Of a DNA stretch of 53,317 nt, positions 7,844 through 17,038 are shown one piece after another. Origin of the DNA: Clostridia bacterium (GTDB taxonomy: Bacteria; Bacillota; DSM-521; Neomoorellales; Neomoorellaceae); NCBI GenBank assembly GCA_030154265.1, contig JASKKH010000013.1, positions 1-53,317 on the forward strand, read 5' to 3'. The notes under the pieces were generated by a model. The model was given only the letters and a program-made list of their open reading frames with translations, ran no database searches and was not told the DNA's origin. Both the position numbers and the translations under genes were made by a program. Position 1 is the stretch's first letter, and every line of letters begins with the position of its first letter.

Positions 7844-8829
7844 TAATCTTCCTCCTTTTCGACTTCTAAGTCTCTAAATAACGCCTCTACAAAGTCTCGA
7901 GGTTCAAAATCTTTTAAGTCGTCTATACCTTCTCCGAGGCCTACTAATTTAACAGGAATACCCATTTCATTAGTAATAGCTAATACCACACCACCTTTTG
8001 CAGTACCATCAAGCTTGGTAAGTACAATACCAGTTACATCTACAGCCTCATTAAAAATTTTTGCCTGAGATATTGCATTTTGACCAATTGTAGCATCTAA
8101 AACCAAGAGAACTTCATGGGGTGCTCCCGGAAGTTCACGCCTAATAACCCTTCCAATCTTCTTTAATTCTTCCATTAGATTGGTCTTTGTTTGCAATCGC
8201 CCTGCAGTGTCAACCAAGATATAGTCAGCACCTCTGCTTCGAGCTGACTGAATAGCATCAAAAACTACTGCAGCAGGGTCTGAACCAGCTTGATGCTGAA
8301 TTAATCCTGCACCAGAACGTTCTGCCCAAATGGAAAGTTGTTCAGCAGCTGCTGCCCTAAAAGTATCCGCCGCCGCTAATATAACCTTATTTCCATCTTC
8401 TACTAAGCGATTGGCAATTTTACCAATTGTTGTAGTTTTACCTGCACCATTAATACCCACTACTAAAATTACAGTAGGAGGTGTTATTGCAGTATTTATT
8501 TCAGGAACTTCTTCACCAAGTATTTCTACAACTATTTCCTCTAAAACTTCTCTTACCTCAGACATGTCTGATAATTTCCTGGCCTTAACTTCTTCCCGTA
8601 ATCTTTCAGATATCTCTAGGCTGGTTTTTGCCCCTACATCAGCTGTTAACAAAATTTCTTCAAGTTCTTCATAAAAATCTTCGTCTATCTTTATGGTTTT
8701 CTTAAATAATTGGCTTATTTTCTGGGAAAAGTTTTCCCTTGTTTTAGCTAAACCCTCTTTAAATATATTTTGGGAAAGGCTTTCCTTTGTTTTAGCTAAA
8801 CCCTCTTTAAGTTTACTGAAAAAACCCAA
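7843..8829 (-). CDS. ftsY: SRP receptor GTPase FtsY
   Basis: The membrane-associated receptor that docks SRP-ribosome complexes at SecYEG. The NG core is clear: GINGAGKTTTIGKIA (G1), DTAGRLQTK, and TKLDGTAKGG. At 328 residues it has the short Gram-positive form. The N-terminal amphipathic region contains a 16-residue tandem duplication (residues 8-23 and 24-39, both opening KEGLAKT). The start is TTG with AAGGGGG upstream. A strong terminator separates it from smc, unlike the smc-ftsY operon of Bacillus. Confidence 0.97.
   Translation of the reverse strand: MGFFSKLKEGLAKTKESLSQNIFKEGLAKTRENFSQKISQLFKKTIKIDEDFYEELEEILLTADVGAKTSLEISERLREEVKARKLSDMSEVREVLEEIVVEILGEEVPEINTAITPPTVILVVGINGAGKTTTIGKIANRLVEDGNKVILAAADTFRAAAAEQLSIWAERSGAGLIQHQAGSDPAAVVFDAIQSARSRGADYILVDTAGRLQTKTNLMEELKKIGRVIRRELPGAPHEVLLVLDATIGQNAISQAKIFNEAVDVTGIVLTKLDGTAKGGVVLAITNEMGIPVKLVGLGEGIDDLKDFEPRDFVEALFRDLEVEKEED
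8713..8808 (-). repeat. 48-bp tandem duplication inside ftsY
   Basis: Two adjacent 48-bp units (8808-8761 and 8760-8713) encode two copies of a 16-residue segment in the FtsY N-terminus. A 20-bp core starting GTTTTAGCTA (plus strand) is identical in both at 8741-8760 and 8789-8808. The frame is kept. Confidence 0.85.
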
Positions 8830-8857
8830 TTATAAATCCCCCTTACTATATATAAAA

Positions 8858-8885
8858 CCTCCTCTTTAATTTACCAAAGAGGAGG
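8858..8885 (-). terminator. Terminator after smc
   Basis: A perfect 10-bp stem (CCTCCTCTTT / AAAGAGGAGG) with an 8-nt loop, followed on the minus strand by TTTTATATATAG. It lies between the smc stop and the ftsY Shine-Dalgarno, so it should end or reduce readthrough from smc. Confidence 0.8.
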
Positions 8886-8912
8886 ACTTTTGTCCAAGGT
8901 TAACCTAGGTGT

Positions 8913-11900
8913 TTATGCCGGTAATTGATCCAATCGCACAGAAACCAATTGAGATATACCCTGGTCAACCATTGTAACACCATAAAGAATATCAGCTGCT
9001 GCCATTGTACCCTGACGATGAGAAATAACAATAAACTGACCCTGCTCCGCAAACTTCCTTAATAAACGAGCAAAACGTTCTACATTAGCCTCATCTAATG
9101 CTGTATCTACTTCATCAAAGATGCAAAAAGCACTTGGTTTAACCTTTAAAAGAGCAAAAATAAATGCTATTGCTGTTAAAGCTTTTTCCCCTCCAGATAA
9201 TAGTGCTAAATTTTGGGGGTTTTTCCCAGGAGGGCGAGCAATAATTTCTAACCCTGACTCCAAGATATCTTCACTATTAATAAGTTTTAAACTCGCTTCG
9301 CCACCATTAAATAGCTCATGAAAAATTGAAGAAAAATGTTTTTTTACTTCTACAAGAGTATCTTTAAATTTACGAGCCATTAATTTTTCCATTTCAACAA
9401 TTACTTTTTCTAAACCAAGACGTCCTTCTTCTAAATCTTTAATTTGTTGCTCTAACTCTTCATATCGAGACTTTAAACGTTCATATGATGTTATAGCAGC
9501 TGGATTAACTTCAGTCATGCCAAACAGTCTTTCCTTAATCTGCTGCCTAATTCGATTAGCCCTTTTCTCTATAAAGTACCGAGGCTTAATGTCTAACTTC
9601 TCTCTCCACTTGATACCATATCGCTCCTCAAGGTCTGACCGAATATTTGTAAGTACAGCATCAAAACGAGCTAAACTTATTTCTTTTTTCCTTAGTTTCT
9701 CTACTACTTTTTGCTTTTCTGATTGTAAATTAGTTAAATCCTGTTCTAAATTCTTCTTTTGTTCTTTCCATAAAAGCCCTTCCTTTTTCTTATGTTCTAA
9801 TTTTTCTGTGATTTGTTTACAGGCTTCCTCAAGTATTTTTTCTTCCATAATTAATTTTTCTTTTGTAACTTTTAGTTCATTTTCTCTTGTTATCCTTGAA
9901 GCTATCCTATCAGTCAATTCACTATATTGTTGTTCCCAGTTTTCTTGTTGTTTAGTAAGTTCATTTTCCCTTACTTTTAGCTGTTCATATTCATTTAGCA
10001 ACGATTGTAATCGCACTTCAATTACAGCAAGTTCTTGCTGATTAGCAGATAGTTTCTGCTGACTTTCAGTCAAATACTTTTGATAGTCAGTTAGCTCTTG
10101 ATTAAGTTTGCTCTCCTTCTCTCTCCACTGTGTTAATAGTTCTTGCTTCTTCTTTTGTTCTGCTATTAACATTTTAGAGTTATCATTGCTTTGATTTAAT
10201 TCTTCATCCAATACACTAATTCTCTCTTCTAGTTGAATTAGCTGTTCTTTGTATTCATTAACACGGTGGACTAAATTATGCAGCTTACTTTTATTAGTAA
10301 ATATTTCTTCCTCAATTTGTCTTAATTGTTTACGATTTGCTTCAAGTTCTTCTTTTTTTTCTTTATACTGTCCTTGGGTTGTCTGTAAATCATGTATTAA
10401 ATCAGCTAACTTAGTTTCATTATTTTTAATATCTATCCGACGTTGTAGAAAACCCGCTTGCTTCTTATTCACTCCTCCCGTTACTGGACCCCTAGGTTGA
10501 ATTACTTCACCATCTAAAGTAACAATCCGTACTGGTGGACGCAGTCGTTTACCCAAAGCTAACGCACACTGAATATGATTAACTATTAATATATGACCCA
10601 AAAGGTATTCTACTGCTATACGAACCTCTTCTTCACTTTTAACGAGGTTTGACGCTATCCCTAATACCCCTTTTTCTTGCAAGGCCCAATTAGCCCAAGT
10701 TGGCCATTGCCTAGGTTCAAGCCAGGATAAAGGTAAAACAGTAACACGACCTCTGCGCTTACTTTTAATATATTCAATTACTCTCTCAGCTTCAGAATCA
10801 GTTCTAACCAAAATTTGTTGTGCAGCCGCACCCAAGGCTACTTCCACAGCTTTAGCTAATTGATCCGGAACTATAATTTTTTCAATAACTACTCCTAAAA
10901 CATCAGAACAAGCAGGCTCTTTGTCTTTTTTTGCTTGTAGAATTAATTTTACTCCTTGACTAAAACCTTCATAATCTAACTGGGCCTGGCGTAATACCTT
11001 TAAGCGAGCCATAATTATACGCCTTTTTTCACTTATATTTACCAATTGTTTTTCCAAATCAGCAAGTTCTTTTTCTTTAAGAACTATATCTTTCTCAACC
11101 CCAATTTTCTGTTCGCTAAAAGTTTTTATCTTCTCTTCTAATTTAACTATCTGTTCTTGGCCTTCTTTTATTATAGTGTTCAATCTTTTATGTTCATTTT
11201 TTAATTCTTCAAACTGATTTCGTTTGTGTTCTTGAACACGCTCTATGCTAGATTGTTTTTCTTCAATACGCACCAATTCATTTTGACATTTTGTACGTTC
11301 ATGAATTGCTTGAAATAAATCAGACTTTAAGTTTTCGATTTTTGTTTGGAGTTCCTGATTCTTAACCCGTATTTGTTGTAAATCCCTTTGCCCTAATTCT
11401 AGTGAATGTTGTAAATTTAATTTCTCCTGTTTAATTTTATCTTGTTTACCTTTAATTTCATTTAGAACGAAATCAATATTATCTCTTTCTTTTTTTAATC
11501 TTTGTTCCCAATTTCTATCTTCCTGTTGTTGTCGTTTTATGGTTGAAATTTTTTCCTGAACTAAATTATGTTTAGCTTGAGTTTTCATTAATTGCTCTTT
11601 ATAATCTTGTAATTTTGCTAGATAACGTTGTTCCTCTCCTTGAATTTCTTCCTGCTTTTGTTGAAGTTTAATATTATTTTCAATGAGTACTTTTTCTAAA
11701 GATTTTAGTTCATTAACTTTGTCATTTAATTTTTGCCATTGCCTTTGACATTCTTCTCGTTTACTGATTGTTTCTTTATATTCTTTAGCTTTAATACTTA
11801 AATCAACTAACTTTAAGAGATTATTTAATTTATGATACCGTTTAGCCTTAGCCGCTTCTAAAGCAGCCGGCCCTAATTGACCTTTAAGATCATAAGCCAA

Positions 11901-12479
11901 ATCCTTCAAACGCAATAAATCCTGCTCTACCTTTTCAAGACGTAAAGTAGCCTCTTTTTTTCGCAAACGATAACGAGAAATGCTAGCAGCCTCTTCAATA
12001 ACCGTTCGCCTTTCCTCTGGTCGTGCAGAAAGGATTTGTTCTATTCGCCCCTGACTTATAATTGCCAAACCATTTCTTCCGGAACCCGTATCCAAAAAAA
12101 GTTCCTGGATATCCTTCAGTCTACAAGGTATTTTATTTATAAAATATTCACCTTCTCCAGTACGAAAAAAGCGACGAGTAATAGCTATATCCTGGAAATC
12201 TAAGGGAAGTGTGTTATCACTATTATCCAGGTGTAAAGTAACTTCAGCCATTCCTACCGGTCGACGTTTCTCACTACCAGAAAAAATAACATCATCCATT
12301 CGTGAACCCCGTAACGCTTTAGCACTTTGTTCACCCAAGACCCAGAGGATAGCATCGGCAACATTACTCTTTCCACTGCCATTAGGACCAACAATTACGG
12401 TAATACCAGGACCAATTTTTAATTTAACTCTATCAACAAAAGTTTTAAATCCTTGTATCTCTATCTCTTTAAGGTGCAT
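8913..12479 (-). CDS. smc: Chromosome segregation ATPase SMC
   Basis: Bacterial condensin, which loads at origins with ScpA/ScpB and aligns chromosome arms. The N-terminal Walker A is GPNGSGKSN (31-39). Long coiled coils flank a central hinge (around residues 500-680, with the GGV-rich stretch PRGPVTGGV). The C-terminal ABC signature LSGGEKALTAIAF is followed by Walker B FCIFDEVDTALDEAN. With the ATG at 12479 (GGAGAGG 6 nt upstream) it is 1188 residues, the usual size. A longer frame upstream runs through the spoVS terminator and is not coding. rnc-spoVS-smc-ftsY resembles Bacillus rnc-smc-ftsY. Confidence 0.98.
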   Translation of the reverse strand: MHLKEIEIQGFKTFVDRVKLKIGPGITVIVGPNGSGKSNVADAILWVLGEQSAKALRGSRMDDVIFSGSEKRRPVGMAEVTLHLDNSDNTLPLDFQDIAITRRFFRTGEGEYFINKIPCRLKDIQELFLDTGSGRNGLAIISQGRIEQILSARPEERRTVIEEAASISRYRLRKKEATLRLEKVEQDLLRLKDLAYDLKGQLGPAALEAAKAKRYHKLNNLLKLVDLSIKAKEYKETISKREECQRQWQKLNDKVNELKSLEKVLIENNIKLQQKQEEIQGEEQRYLAKLQDYKEQLMKTQAKHNLVQEKISTIKRQQQEDRNWEQRLKKERDNIDFVLNEIKGKQDKIKQEKLNLQHSLELGQRDLQQIRVKNQELQTKIENLKSDLFQAIHERTKCQNELVRIEEKQSSIERVQEHKRNQFEELKNEHKRLNTIIKEGQEQIVKLEEKIKTFSEQKIGVEKDIVLKEKELADLEKQLVNISEKRRIIMARLKVLRQAQLDYEGFSQGVKLILQAKKDKEPACSDVLGVVIEKIIVPDQLAKAVEVALGAAAQQILVRTDSEAERVIEYIKSKRRGRVTVLPLSWLEPRQWPTWANWALQEKGVLGIASNLVKSEEEVRIAVEYLLGHILIVNHIQCALALGKRLRPPVRIVTLDGEVIQPRGPVTGGVNKKQAGFLQRRIDIKNNETKLADLIHDLQTTQGQYKEKKEELEANRKQLRQIEEEIFTNKSKLHNLVHRVNEYKEQLIQLEERISVLDEELNQSNDNSKMLIAEQKKKQELLTQWREKESKLNQELTDYQKYLTESQQKLSANQQELAVIEVRLQSLLNEYEQLKVRENELTKQQENWEQQYSELTDRIASRITRENELKVTKEKLIMEEKILEEACKQITEKLEHKKKEGLLWKEQKKNLEQDLTNLQSEKQKVVEKLRKKEISLARFDAVLTNIRSDLEERYGIKWREKLDIKPRYFIEKRANRIRQQIKERLFGMTEVNPAAITSYERLKSRYEELEQQIKDLEEGRLGLEKVIVEMEKLMARKFKDTLVEVKKHFSSIFHELFNGGEASLKLINSEDILESGLEIIARPPGKNPQNLALLSGGEKALTAIAFIFALLKVKPSAFCIFDEVDTALDEANVERFARLLRKFAEQGQFIVISHRQGTMAAADILYGVTMVDQGISQLVSVRLDQLPA

Positions 12480-12504
12480 ATTAATCCTCTCCAAAAAACA
12501 CAAT

Positions 12505-12525
12505 AAGAGTGTCAAAAACACCCTT
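12505..12525 (-). terminator. Hairpin in the smc leader
   Basis: An 8-bp stem with one G-U pair (AAGGGTGT / ACACTCTT on the minus strand) and a 5-nt loop. A T-rich stretch, GTGTTTTTT, starts a few bases further and runs straight into the smc Shine-Dalgarno. It could act as a second terminator after spoVS or as an attenuator for smc. Confidence 0.4.
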
Positions 12526-12555
12526 AATAATTGCTGGATAATGCAAATAAAGAAA

Positions 12556-12572
12556 ACTGCTCTAAGAGCAGT
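12556..12572 (-). terminator. Terminator of spoVS
   Basis: A compact 7-bp stem with a 3-nt loop (ACTGCTCTTAGAGCAGT on the minus strand), followed by TTTCTTTATTT. It begins 4 nt after the spoVS stop. Confidence 0.75.
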
Positions 12573-12576
12573 CTTC

Positions 12577-12837
12577 CTATCGAGGTTCAATTATGAACCT
12601 AATTGCTGTTCTCTCTTCTCCATCAATACTAATCTCCGCAAAAGCAGGAATCATTACCAAATCAATCCCATTAGGGGCAATAAAACCTCTGGCAATGGCC
12701 ATTGCTTTAACGGCTTGATTAACTGCCCCTGCTCCAACTGCCTGAATTTCAGCCTTACCATGCTGGCGAAAAACAGCTGCTAGAGCTCCAGCTACAGACT
12801 TAGGATTAGATTGAGCAGAAACTTTTAATACCTCCAT
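12577..12837 (-). CDS. spoVS: Stage V sporulation protein S
   Basis: An 86-residue Alba-fold protein, the exact family length, starting MEVLKVSAQSNPKSVAGALA. In Bacillus it affects septation and spore coat/cortex stages. The ATG follows GGAGGAAGTA. It has its own terminator and a candidate sigma-H promoter upstream, so it appears to be an independent unit placed between rnc and smc. In B. subtilis spoVS lies elsewhere on the chromosome. Confidence 0.95.
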   Translation of the reverse strand: MEVLKVSAQSNPKSVAGALAAVFRQHGKAEIQAVGAGAVNQAVKAMAIARGFIAPNGIDLVMIPAFAEISIDGEERTAIRFIIEPR

Positions 12838-12881
12838 TACTTCCTCCTCCCTGTCTTTACCAAGGTTTGTAAGTACAGGAT

Positions 12882-12909
12882 ATTTTCGATATAATGTAAA
12901 CCAATTCCT
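12882..12909 (-). promoter_or_regulatory. Candidate sigma-H promoter of spoVS
   Basis: On the minus strand AGGAATT (12909-12903) and GAAAAT (12887-12882) are 15 nt apart. This resembles the sigma-H pattern AGGAWWT...GAAT. B. subtilis spoVS is sigma-H dependent, which supports the reading. The -10 half is imperfect. Confidence 0.45.
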
Positions 12910-12952
12910 CCAAAACTAAAGAAAAAGTTAAATAAAGAGGAAGTAAGTAACA

Positions 12953-13654
12953 TTAGCTATTAATCTTTAGTAATGACAGAGCTGCCCTTGCAGCGTCTTG
13001 TTCTGCCTCTTTTTTACTGCGTCCTTCACCAGTCGCTAACATTCTCTTCTTTAAAAATACGCCGGCTTTATACTGTTTGGCATGGGCAGGACCCCATTCA
13101 TCTAAAATTTTATAAAATACATTTTCTGAACCCTGTTGTTGAACAAATTCCTGCAAAGCGGACTTAGCATCAATAATTCTATTATCTTTTAAAATTTGTA
13201 ACGAGGGATTAAAAACCTTAATAATAAAATCCCTTGCTAATTCTAATCCCCCGGCTAAATATAAACTAGCTATTACTGATTCCATGGCATCGGCTAAGTT
13301 GGAAGGTCGCTCACGACCACCTGAATGTTCTTCTCCTTGCCCTAATAAAAGTAATTCTCCTAATCCAATACTCTTGGCAACTTTGCACAATGTAGCCTCA
13401 CAAACAATCGCCGCCCGCATCCTAGTCAAATCCCCTTCGGGTAAATGCGGAAATTGCTTATAAAGATATTCAGCTATGATTAGACCTAATACAGCATCAC
13501 CAAGAAACTCTAAACGTTGATTATCTTGAGGCAACTGATGTTCAAAAGCAAAAGTTGGATGCGTTAGGGCCAAATCAAAACCTTCAAGGTCAGGCATACG
13601 TAAATTTAAGCTGTCCAAGAATTTCTGTAACTTTTCTTGCCGGTTATTATCCAA
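12953..13654 (-). CDS. rnc: Ribonuclease III
   Basis: A double-strand-specific endoribonuclease that processes rRNA precursors and structured mRNAs. The catalytic signature NQRLEFLGDAVLGL lies at 45-58. The second acidic site is in NLADAMESVIASLYLAGG. A C-terminal dsRNA-binding domain (from about residue 160, with GVFLKKRMLATGEGRSKKEA) completes the 233-residue protein. It follows fabF by about 20 nt, so it is probably carried on the fatty-acid operon transcript, as in Bacillus (acpA-rnc-smc). Confidence 0.97.
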   Translation of the reverse strand: MDNNRQEKLQKFLDSLNLRMPDLEGFDLALTHPTFAFEHQLPQDNQRLEFLGDAVLGLIIAEYLYKQFPHLPEGDLTRMRAAIVCEATLCKVAKSIGLGELLLLGQGEEHSGGRERPSNLADAMESVIASLYLAGGLELARDFIIKVFNPSLQILKDNRIIDAKSALQEFVQQQGSENVFYKILDEWGPAHAKQYKAGVFLKKRMLATGEGRSKKEAEQDAARAALSLLKINS

Positions 13655-13675
13655 TATTTTTTCCCTTCTTATGAA

Positions 13676-14911
13676 CTAAAATTTACGTAATACTATAGTC
13701 GCATTATGACCACCGAAACCGAAAGAATTAGACATTGCAACCTCAATAGGTTGCTGCCGTGCTTCATTTGGTACATAATCTAAATCACATTCTGGATCAG
13801 GTTCTTCATAATTAATAGTTGGTGGAATAACTCCTGTATAAAGTGATAAAGCTGTAGCAATAGCCTCAACGGCCCCAGAAGCACCTAAGAGATGTCCAAT
13901 CATCGACTTGGTTGAACTAATTGCCAATTTATAAGCATGATCACCAAAAACTTTTTTAATCGCTAAAGTTTCTTGTCGATCATTCAATGGTGTAGAAGTA
14001 CCATGTGCATTAATATAATCAACATCTTCAGGTTTTAAACCTGCGTCTTCAAGTGCTAGAGATATAGCCCGAGTAACAGTTTCTCCTTCGGGAGAAGGTG
14101 CAGTCATATGATAAGCATCAGCTGTACAACCATAACCTGATATTTCAGCATAGATACGTGCTCCCCGAGCCTCTGCATGTTCTAATGTTTCAAGAACAAG
14201 GACACCTGCCCCTTCACCTAAAACAAAACCGTCTCGGTTATTTTCAAAAGGACGACTCGCCTTAGCTGGGTCGTCATTACGGGTAGATAATGCTTTCATA
14301 GCTGCAAAACCTGCTACTGTTAAGGGAGTTACACTAGCCTCACTCCCTCCAGTTATAACCACGTCAGCATCACCACGTTGTAATGCCCGAAAAGCTTCTC
14401 CAATAGAGTTAGTACCTGAAGCACAAGCATTTACTACTGTAAAGTTTACCCCACGAATACCTAAATTAATAGAAATTAAGCCTGCAGCCATGTTAGCAAT
14501 CATCATTGGTACAAAGAAAGGACTAATACGATTAGGACCTTTTTCCAGCAATACCTTGGTTTGTTCTTGAAAGGTTTCCATGCCACCATTGGCACTACCA
14601 AATATTACTCCTACTCTATCCCTATCTTCTTTTTCTAAATCTAAAGAAGCATCTTCTACAGCCATACGTGCTGCAGCTACAGCATATTGAGCAAAACGAT
14701 CCATTCTACGTATTTCTTTACGATTAATAAAATCACTAGGCACAAAATCTTTAACCTCGCCAGCAAAAGTAACTGGCAAATTCTCTGCATCAAACCTAGT
14801 AATAGGTCCAATTCCTGACTTGCCTTCTACCAAAGATTGCCACAATTTATCTTTACCAGTTCCAAAAGGGGTTATAGCCCCCATACCAGTTATTACTACA
14901 CGTTTTTTCAA
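13676..14911 (-). CDS. fabF: 3-oxoacyl-ACP synthase II
   Basis: A condensing enzyme that elongates acyl-ACP with malonyl-ACP. The Cys-His-His active site is visible: C163 in [15 protein letters not shown], His in [11 protein letters not shown], and His in [15 protein letters not shown]. The length of 411 residues is typical. The start is ATG with a GAGGGAT Shine-Dalgarno. It is the last fab gene in the operon, separated from acpP by 108 nt that carry a nested hairpin. Confidence 0.97.
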   Translation of the reverse strand: MKKRVVITGMGAITPFGTGKDKLWQSLVEGKSGIGPITRFDAENLPVTFAGEVKDFVPSDFINRKEIRRMDRFAQYAVAAARMAVEDASLDLEKEDRDRVGVIFGSANGGMETFQEQTKVLLEKGPNRISPFFVPMMIANMAAGLISINLGIRGVNFTVVNACASGTNSIGEAFRALQRGDADVVITGGSEASVTPLTVAGFAAMKALSTRNDDPAKASRPFENNRDGFVLGEGAGVLVLETLEHAEARGARIYAEISGYGCTADAYHMTAPSPEGETVTRAISLALEDAGLKPEDVDYINAHGTSTPLNDRQETLAIKKVFGDHAYKLAISSTKSMIGHLLGASGAVEAIATALSLYTGVIPPTINYEEPDPECDLDYVPNEARQQPIEVAMSNSFGFGGHNATIVLRKF

Positions 14912-14929
14912 AATAATCCCTCTTTTTTA

Positions 14930-14964
14930 TGAGGAAGCCCCGTAAATCTACGGGACTATCCTCA
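14930..14964. terminator. Nested hairpin between acpP and fabF
   Basis: An outer stem TGAGGA/TCCTCA encloses CCCGTA/TACGGG with a short loop; the whole 35-nt element is nearly a perfect stem. In the direction of transcription (minus) it is followed by an A-rich stretch, not a U tract. It is therefore more likely an mRNA processing or stability element than a terminator. On the plus strand TTTTATTTT follows. Confidence 0.5.
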
Positions 14965-15019
14965 AAGGTTTTATTTTATAGAATTGAACATTTTAGATAA
15001 TATGTTTTAGTTAAATGTT

Positions 15020-15259
15020 TTAGTTAGTATGTTCTTTGATATAGTTTACAGCAGCACCTACAGTATTAAGCTTTTCAGCATCCTCATCTGGAATTTCTAA
15101 ATCAAATTCCTCTTCTAGGGCCATAATAAGCTCAACAATATCTAAGGAATCAGCATTTAGGCTTTCAAAAGAAGTATCCATAGTAATTTCACTTTCATCG
15201 ACACTGAGCTGTTCAACAACTATACCTTTAATTTTCTCAAAGATAGCTGAAACCTCCAT
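15020..15259 (-). CDS. acpP: Acyl carrier protein
   Basis: The small acidic carrier for growing fatty acids. The 4'-phosphopantetheine attachment Ser is S38 in the ADSLDIVEL motif. It starts at the ATG at 15259, preceded by AAGGAGGTGAG; an in-frame GTG three codons up falls inside that Shine-Dalgarno. The product is 79 residues. It lies between fabG and fabF, and the hairpin after it may favour the high ACP level the pathway needs. Confidence 0.97.
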   Translation of the reverse strand: MEVSAIFEKIKGIVVEQLSVDESEITMDTSFESLNADSLDIVELIMALEEEFDLEIPDEDAEKLNTVGAAVNYIKEHTN

Positions 15260-15294
15260 GGGCCTCACCTCCTTCCATGAAATTAATCCGGAAT

Positions 15295-16044
15295 TTATAA
15301 GTTTAGGGTCAATCCCCCGTCAACAACGAGTACCTGACCTGTCATGTACTTCGAAGCTGACGAAGCAAGGAATAAAACAACATCTGCTACTTCTTCCGGT
15401 TCTCCCGGACGCTTTAATGGAATATGTTTATCCCATTCCTCTTTAACTTTCTCATTTAAGTCTGCTGTCATATCAGTAGCAATAAAACCAGGAGCTATGG
15501 CATTAACTAAAATGCCTCGCGAGGCTACCTCTTTAGCCAAAGATTTAGTTAAACCTATAACTCCAGCTTTAGCAGAAGCATAATTTATTTGACCAGCATT
15601 TCCCCTTAAACCTACTACCGAAGTTAGGTTAATAATACGTCCTTGACGTTGTTTAAACATGGGTTTTAAGACTGCTTGGCAACAATTAAACACCCCTGTT
15701 AAATTCGTTTGAATTACAGCAGCCCAATCCTCTTGTTTCAGTCGCATAGTTAGGCTGTCTCGCGTAATTCCAGCATTATTGACCAATATATCAAGACGAC
15801 CAAATTCATCTAAAGTTTTTTGAACTAATTCTTTAACCGCATTATAATCACTAACATCAGCACCTGCAGCTATTGCTTTGCCACCTTCATTTTTAATAGC
15901 TGTTACTACTTCTTCAGCAGCTACTGCCTGTCTGGCATAATTAACAACCACCTTAGCTCCAGCTTGAGCTAACTTCAAGGCTGTAGCACGACCAATGCCC
16001 CGTGACGCTCCCGTTATCAATGCTACCTGATCATTAAGTATCAT
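15295..16044 (-). CDS. fabG: 3-oxoacyl-ACP reductase
   Basis: An NADPH-dependent short-chain dehydrogenase that reduces 3-oxoacyl-ACP. The Rossmann motif [10 protein letters not shown] is at 11-20, NNAG follows, and the active-site Ser, Tyr and Lys appear in NLTSVVG and INYASAKAG. The length of 249 residues matches the family. Its ATG overlaps the fabD stop by 4 nt (ATGA), so translation is coupled. Confidence 0.96.
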   Translation of the reverse strand: MILNDQVALITGASRGIGRATALKLAQAGAKVVVNYARQAVAAEEVVTAIKNEGGKAIAAGADVSDYNAVKELVQKTLDEFGRLDILVNNAGITRDSLTMRLKQEDWAAVIQTNLTGVFNCCQAVLKPMFKQRQGRIINLTSVVGLRGNAGQINYASAKAGVIGLTKSLAKEVASRGILVNAIAPGFIATDMTADLNEKVKEEWDKHIPLKRPGEPEEVADVVLFLASSASKYMTGQVLVVDGGLTLNL

Positions 16045-16985
16045 TCTACTTTAGCCTCCCTTAACAAGCTAAGGGTCTTTTCTAGGGACTGACTATCTTC
16101 AACCTGTCCTATTCGAACACGGCGATTAACTCGTTTAATAAGACCACTTAAAACCTTCCCTGGTCCGACTTCGATAAATGTATCATAGCCATCATCCAAT
16201 AATCGACGAACACTATCTTCCCAACGCACTGGATTATTTATTTGTTTAATTAAACTTTCTCGAACCTCATCTGCTGTTCTAACATAGTTACCTGTAAAAT
16301 TAGCTACTACATGTGTATTCGGGTCAGAAATTGTTACCTCTCTTAAAACAGGAGCTAATTCTCGGGCTGCAGGTCCCATGAGACTTGAATGAAATGGACC
16401 ACTAACTTGGAGAGGTATTACTTTTTTGGCCCCAGCTTCTTTAGCCAGTTTAGATAGGTTATCAAGACCAACTCGATCCCCACCAACAACCACCTGTGCT
16501 GGAGCATTAAAATTAACTGCCTCTGCAACCCCTTTTTCTACTTTTTCGCAAAGTTCAACAACTTTTTCGGCTGATAAACCCAAAACAGCCACCATACCCC
16601 CTCGGCCTGAAGCCACAGCTGCTTCCATAAGCTGAGCACGTTTAGTTACTAACTTTATGGCATCTCTAAATTCAAGACTTCCAGCTGCCACTAAAGCACT
16701 ATATTCGCCTAAACTGTGTCCAGCCACTGCCTGAGGCATGATACCCTTTGAAGCTAAAACCCGAAAACACGCAACACTTACTGTCAATATAGCAGGTTGG
16801 GTATACTCTGTCCGAACGAGCTGTTCGTTTGGTCCGTTAAAACAAATTTCACTTATTGACCATCCTAACTCTTTATCAGCTTCAGTAAAGACTTCTGCTG
16901 CTTCAGGATAATGTTCTGCTATATCTTTTCCCATACCTACATACTGAGAACCTTGGCCTGGAAAAACAAAAACTATTCCTTGCAT
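16041..16985 (-). CDS. fabD: Malonyl-CoA-ACP transacylase
   Basis: Transfers malonyl from CoA to ACP to supply elongation units. The nucleophile S91 sits in AGHSLGEYSALVAAG, the QGSQ oxyanion loop near residues 11-14, and the catalytic His in SGPFHSSLM. At 314 residues it is full length. The TTG/ATG-region start reads MQGIVFVFPGQGSQ. It overlaps fabG by 4 nt and follows fabK by about 50 nt. Confidence 0.96.
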   Translation of the reverse strand: MQGIVFVFPGQGSQYVGMGKDIAEHYPEAAEVFTEADKELGWSISEICFNGPNEQLVRTEYTQPAILTVSVACFRVLASKGIMPQAVAGHSLGEYSALVAAGSLEFRDAIKLVTKRAQLMEAAVASGRGGMVAVLGLSAEKVVELCEKVEKGVAEAVNFNAPAQVVVGGDRVGLDNLSKLAKEAGAKKVIPLQVSGPFHSSLMGPAARELAPVLREVTISDPNTHVVANFTGNYVRTADEVRESLIKQINNPVRWEDSVRRLLDDGYDTFIEVGPGKVLSGLIKRVNRRVRIGQVEDSQSLEKTLSLLREAKVE

Positions 16986-17038
16986 GTCAGCCCCTCCGAA
17001 TATTTACTATTTGGATAAGTTCAAATTTAAAACAGTTA

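Noticed and set aside
9517-10041. Plus-strand open frame of 174 codons inside smc
   Set aside because: It is the antisense shadow of the SMC coiled coil. The product is Ser/Cys/Phe-rich low-complexity, and there is no ribosome site or family match.
12480-12590. Upstream extension of smc by 37 codons
   Set aside because: It translates the spoVS terminator and leader hairpin. The real ATG at 12479 has a clear Shine-Dalgarno and matches the SMC family start.
12211-12783. Plus-strand open frame spanning the smc start and spoVS
   Set aside because: It runs antisense to two conserved genes and through their terminator, with no ribosome site.
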